Assembly: GCA_903938445.1 (NCBI GenBank)
Contig: CAJADG010000039.1
Location: 152,833 to 216,832, forward strand
Direction: 5' to 3'
Source of the DNA: an uncultured Bacteroidota bacterium
GTDB taxonomy: Bacteria > Bacteroidota > Bacteroidia > Chitinophagales > Chitinophagaceae
Length of the DNA stretch: 64,000 nucleotides
Shown here piece after piece: positions 61,229 to 64,000 of this stretch; positions within the stretch are counted from its first letter, which is position 1, and each line of letters opens with the position of its first letter. Both the position numbers and the translations under genes were made by a program. Below the pieces are notes generated by a model, which was not told the DNA's origin, made no database searches, and saw nothing but the letters and a program-made list of their open reading frames with translations.

Positions 61229-61254
61229 TTGATAGTAAACGATCGTACTATCAA
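61229..61254. promoter_or_regulatory. Perfect 9-bp inverted repeat upstream of the TolB-like gene
   Basis: TTGATAGTA-N8-TACTATCAA surrounds a core ACGATCGT (61239-61246) that is itself a palindrome. It lies between a -7 box match (TATATTTG, minus strand 61284-61277) and the ATG, the place of a repressor operator. Central CG and the AACG.. core recall LacI/GntR sites (inference). Confidence 0.5.
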
Positions 61255-61312
61255 TTTAAGCATTTCTACTTAAACCCAAATATATCTTGCCTAAGAATTA
61301 TATGAATGGCAA

Positions 61313-62623
61313 CTAAAGATTAGGCAGTTGATACCCATTGTGATACTGCTTCATATAATATTCGGCATGCACTGCGTCGTCATTAAATTTTTGAGTATGC
61401 TCATTCCAAGAAATTTTCTTTCCAGAACGATATGCGATATTACCCATTTGAGCCACTGTTGCAATATGCGCGCCTTCTTCAATTGAACAATGCAATGAGG
61501 AAGGATTGTTATTACGAATAGCTCCAATGAAATTTTCCCAATGCATGTTTACACCATTGTCTTGCACTTTTGCGTAAGGCTTTACCACTTTATTTTTAGC
61601 TTGACTTTCTTCAATTACTTCCCAGCCTTGTCTGTCTAAAATTAAAGTGCCGTTGTTTCCTATGAAAGCAATTCCATGATTACGATTATAAGAACCATTG
61701 TCAATGCCCATTGCAGAGTCCCACACTAAATTAAATTTATCAAATTCATATAGCGCAGTTAAAGTATCAGGCGTTTCTTCGGCCAATTCTGGATAAGCAA
61801 ATTTTCCTCCTAATGCACTTACTGAAATTGGATTACCTGCTTTCATTCCTTGTACCGCATAATCTAATAAATGAACTCCCCAGTCTGTCATTAATCCTCC
61901 TGCATAATCCCAAAACCATCTAAAATGAAAATGAAAACGACTGGTATTAAATGTTCTTGTTGGAGCTGGCCCTAACCATGTTTTATAGTCAATATAATCA
62001 GGAGCGATACTGTCTGCAACTACGGGCTGCGGACGCATCCAACCTTGATAACACCATACTTTGGTAGTTCTTATATTCCCCAATTGTCCTGAGTGTACAA
62101 AATCCAAGGCATCTTTAAAATGTTGTTCACTTCTTTGCCATTGGCCTACTTGCACAATACGATTATATCTGTTCTTAGCTTTTATCATTGCATCGCATTC
62201 TCCAATTGAATTTCCAGCAGGCTTTTCAACATACACATGTTTACCAGCAGCACATGCATTAATCATTTGTAATGCATGCCAATGATCTGGAGTGCCTACA
62301 ATCACAACATCAATATCTTTTCGATCTAAAATTTTTCTATAATCTTTATAAGTATCAATATTTTTAACATTGGGTTGCGCTACCAATAATTCTTGCTTGC
62401 GCTTATTTAAAACGGATTCATCAATATCACATAAAGCAACCACTTCCACATTTTTAACCGTCAACGCTGCCATGGTATTGGACCATCCCATTCCATTAAC
62501 ACCAATGGTTGCAACACGAATGGTATCGCTTGTAAAAAAACTACTTTTAGCAAAACTTGGAGTCGCAATAAGACCTGCTGAGGCAATGGACAATTGTTTA
62601 ATAAAATTTCTTCTTTGATTCAT
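61313..62623 (-). CDS. Gfo/Idh/MocA-family oxidoreductase with Tat signal
   Basis: Second exported oxidoreductase, 436 residues from the ATG at 62623. Tat leader QRRNFIKQLSIASAG (Arg4-Arg5), Rossmann motif GVNGMG (41-46), TPDHWHALQM (111-120) and EKP at 133-135; then a conserved WFWDYAGGLMTDWGVHLLDYA. An in-frame extension of 11 residues upstream lacks Tat context and is rejected. It resembles periplasmic glycoside/inositol-type dehydrogenases of Bacteroidota. Together with the enzyme at 58.8 kb it may act on the same sugar in opposite steps (inference). Confidence 0.9.
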   Translation of the reverse strand: MNQRRNFIKQLSIASAGLIATPSFAKSSFFTSDTIRVATIGVNGMGWSNTMAALTVKNVEVVALCDIDESVLNKRKQELLVAQPNVKNIDTYKDYRKILDRKDIDVVIVGTPDHWHALQMINACAAGKHVYVEKPAGNSIGECDAMIKAKNRYNRIVQVGQWQRSEQHFKDALDFVHSGQLGNIRTTKVWCYQGWMRPQPVVADSIAPDYIDYKTWLGPAPTRTFNTSRFHFHFRWFWDYAGGLMTDWGVHLLDYAVQGMKAGNPISVSALGGKFAYPELAEETPDTLTALYEFDKFNLVWDSAMGIDNGSYNRNHGIAFIGNNGTLILDRQGWEVIEESQAKNKVVKPYAKVQDNGVNMHWENFIGAIRNNNPSSLHCSIEEGAHIATVAQMGNIAYRSGKKISWNEHTQKFNDDAVHAEYYMKQYHNGYQLPNL

Positions 62624-62671
62624 AAGGCATTGATTTAAGCTAATTAAATATACCAAAGTTTTTCGAAAAAA

Positions 62672-63064
62672 TTAATCAACTTCTTCATACAGTTCTAATG
62701 GCAATCCATCTGGATCCGCAAAGAATGTAAAACGTTTTTGCGTATAGGCATCCACTCTAATAGGTTCACATTCAATGCCTTTGGCATTTAACTGATTGAT
62801 TGCATTTTGTATATTATCAACCGCAAATGCTAAATGTCTTAATCCACAAGACTCAGGCTGAGAGGGCCTCGCAGGAGGATTTGGAAATGAAAATAATTCA
62901 ATGACAAATAAATCATTTAAAGCTAAATCTAATTTATATGAATTACGTTCTGCTCTAAATATTTCTCTAATAATAGTAAAACCTAAAATCTGCGTATAAA
63001 AATGTTTTGACTTTTCGTAATCAGAACAAATCACTGCTATATGATGAACAGATTTTAGTTGCAT
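62672..63064 (-). CDS. VOC (glyoxalase/bleomycin resistance) family protein, YaeR/GloA2-like
   Basis: A 130-residue single-domain VOC protein. Metal ligands are His8 (VHHIAV), Glu in ELFSFP and His in GLRHLAFAV, with a final Glu in LPLELYEE, and the ICSDYEKSKHFYTQILGF start is typical of the YaeR/SMU1112c group. Activity is unknown. Located 48 nt before the second Gfo/Idh/MocA gene on the same strand. Confidence 0.88.
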   Translation of the reverse strand: MQLKSVHHIAVICSDYEKSKHFYTQILGFTIIREIFRAERNSYKLDLALNDLFVIELFSFPNPPARPSQPESCGLRHLAFAVDNIQNAINQLNAKGIECEPIRVDAYTQKRFTFFADPDGLPLELYEEVD

Positions 63065-63108
63065 GTTATTATTTTAAATTAATTATATTTAGGTACTATA
63101 AATTTAAC

Positions 63109-63125
63109 AAGTTTAAATTAAACTT
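63109..63125. repeat. 17-nt palindrome before the PhyH gene
   Basis: AAGTTTAA-A-TTAAACTT is a perfect palindrome with a one-base centre, 3 nt before the ATG at 63129, in the 64-nt divergent region between VOC and PhyH genes. AT-only arms apart from G/C at the edges, so coincidence is possible. Confidence 0.3.
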
Positions 63126-63128
63126 ATC

Positions 63129-63971
63129 ATGAAATTAAATGAGTTTACGCAAGCACAAATAAATAGTTATCATAAAGACGGCTATATCATAATTAAAAAC
63201 TTTTGCAGCAAACAAGAAGTTGATAAGATGTATGGAATTGCGATACAGGATGATGCCATGGCTAAAAATGCTTTAGACTTAAACGATCAAACTGGTAAAA
63301 AAACAAAGCTATCATTATGGTTTACGCCAGGCAATGATATTTTTGGATACCTAACGAGAAGTGAGCGCATCATAAATAGAGTTGCACAATTATTAGACAG
63401 TAGCGCACCAGTTTGTCATTTTCATTCAAAGCTGATGCAGAAAGAACCAAAAGTAGGTGGTGCTTGGGAATGGCACCAGGATTATGGTTATTGGTATAAA
63501 AATCAATTCATGTTTCCCGATCAATTGATAAGTGTAATGGTTGCTTTAACCCCAGCGAATAAACAAAATGGATGTATTCAAGTAATTAAAGGTTCGCATA
63601 AATTAGGAAGAGTCAATCATGGTTTTGCTGGAGAGCAAGTAGGTGCAGATATGACCATGGTAGACAATGCGTTAAAAACAATGGACTTAGAATATGTAGA
63701 AATTGAAGCAGGCGATGCCCTATTTTTTCATAGTAATTTATTGCACCGTTCTGAGGCAAATTTATCCGACAAACCAAGATGGTCCATTATATCATGTTAT
63801 AGTTCTCAAAGCAATTTGGCCTATAATGAAACTTCCACCTCCTGGAAAGAGGCAATTGAAGTAGTGCCAGATGAAGCCATTATGAATTGGGAACACGAAA
63901 GCTTAGGCAATGCTGATTTTCTAAAAAAGGAAAATGATCCAGCTTTAAAAGAGACTGGCTGGGAGCAATAA
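63129..63971 (+). CDS. Phytanoyl-CoA dioxygenase (PhyH) family protein
   Basis: Fe(II)/2-oxoglutarate-dependent oxygenase of 280 residues. The metal triad is His116-x-Asp118 (WHQDYG) and His206 (LLHRSEAN), with Arg217 (KPRWSI) placed to bind 2-oxoglutarate. The substrate is unknown; in Bacteroidota such genes often lie in sugar or lipid clusters. Divergent from the VOC gene. The last 29 nt of the window hold nothing recognisable. Confidence 0.88.
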   Translation: MKLNEFTQAQINSYHKDGYIIIKNFCSKQEVDKMYGIAIQDDAMAKNALDLNDQTGKKTKLSLWFTPGNDIFGYLTRSERIINRVAQLLDSSAPVCHFHSKLMQKEPKVGGAWEWHQDYGYWYKNQFMFPDQLISVMVALTPANKQNGCIQVIKGSHKLGRVNHGFAGEQVGADMTMVDNALKTMDLEYVEIEAGDALFFHSNLLHRSEANLSDKPRWSIISCYSSQSNLAYNETSTSWKEAIEVVPDEAIMNWEHESLGNADFLKKENDPALKETGWEQ

Positions 63972-64000
63972 GGATCTAAAAATTACACAAATAGCTTAAA

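Noticed and set aside
1..64000. CRISPR arrays, tRNA, rRNA, insertion sequences, prophage or integrases
   Set aside because: No direct-repeat/spacer pattern, no cloverleaf-like sequence in the intergenic gaps, no transposase, integrase or phage gene, and no terminal inverted repeats were found by eye.

Overview
The window reads as an AT-rich chromosomal segment of a Bacteroidota bacterium, most likely a freshwater or soil member of the Chitinophagaceae (Sediminibacterium/Ferruginibacter type; the family is an inference). Supporting signs are a SusC/RagA-type TonB receptor, TonB proteins with carboxypeptidase-like N-terminal domains, Tat-exported Gfo/Idh/MocA oxidoreductases, a YXWGXW-type lipoprotein, two GH3 enzymes and a GH32, start regions without clear Shine-Dalgarno sequences, and several TAnnTTTG-like -7 boxes. 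I see no rRNA, tRNA, CRISPR array, insertion sequence, phage or integrative element. Almost all genes look intact and densely packed.

Layout. 1-6.3 kb: SusC receptor (its SusD partner would lie just off the left edge), pseudouridine synthase, VF530 protein, BamA-like barrel, exported DsrE protein. 6.3-8.6 kb: TsdA-like dihaem cytochrome and MauG-type peroxidase. 8.6-13.7 kb: two small conserved proteins, the potassium transporter Kup, and a KdpDE-like pair whose kinase lacks the classical KdpD sensor. 13.7-16.7 kb: old yellow enzyme plus zinc alcohol dehydrogenase, ended by a palindromic terminator, then DinB-like and CDGSH proteins. 16.7-28.5 kb: GH3 xylosidase/glucosidase, DUF421, a plug-only MG2/TonB-like protein, an LtaS-type sulfatase, and a minus-strand run of DUF6600, methyltransferase, arginase and GH32. 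28.6-34.6 kb: PhnA protein, HMA-TonB receptor fusion, DEAD-box helicase, carboxylesterase. 34.7-39.2 kb: pirin, GNAT, DOPA dioxygenase, GH3. 39.4-42.4 kb: a five-gene operon of two haem lipoproteins, YceI, a DUF5777 barrel and an anchored OB-fold protein. 42.5-51.5 kb: serine hydrolase, membrane AraC regulator, and a long minus-strand run of hydrolase, M20 peptidase, GNAT, PepSY, DMT, exported Nif3 and SDR. 52-54.6 kb: AraC regulator divergent from aldehyde dehydrogenase and DUF779. 54.6-58.8 kb: two Cys-rich envelope proteins, methyltransferase, exported MurI-like protein, YdeI-CDGSH fusion. 58.8-64 kb: two Tat-exported Gfo/Idh/MocA oxidoreductases, a TolB-like propeller, VOC and PhyH proteins.

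How it works together. The picture is an aerobic heterotroph that takes up and trims plant-type oligosaccharides (SusC, GH3 x2, GH32, esterase, periplasmic sugar-type oxidoreductases). It has a rich extracytoplasmic redox inventory: six haem-attachment motifs in four proteins, plus YceI and DsrE. It also has aldehyde/enoate detoxification and metal handling. The best candidates for undescribed biology are the cytochrome/YceI/DUF5777/OB-fold operon, the FNR/CRP-like palindrome placed symmetrically between two divergent TTG-start genes near 56.03 kb, and the exported MurI-like and Nif3-like proteins.
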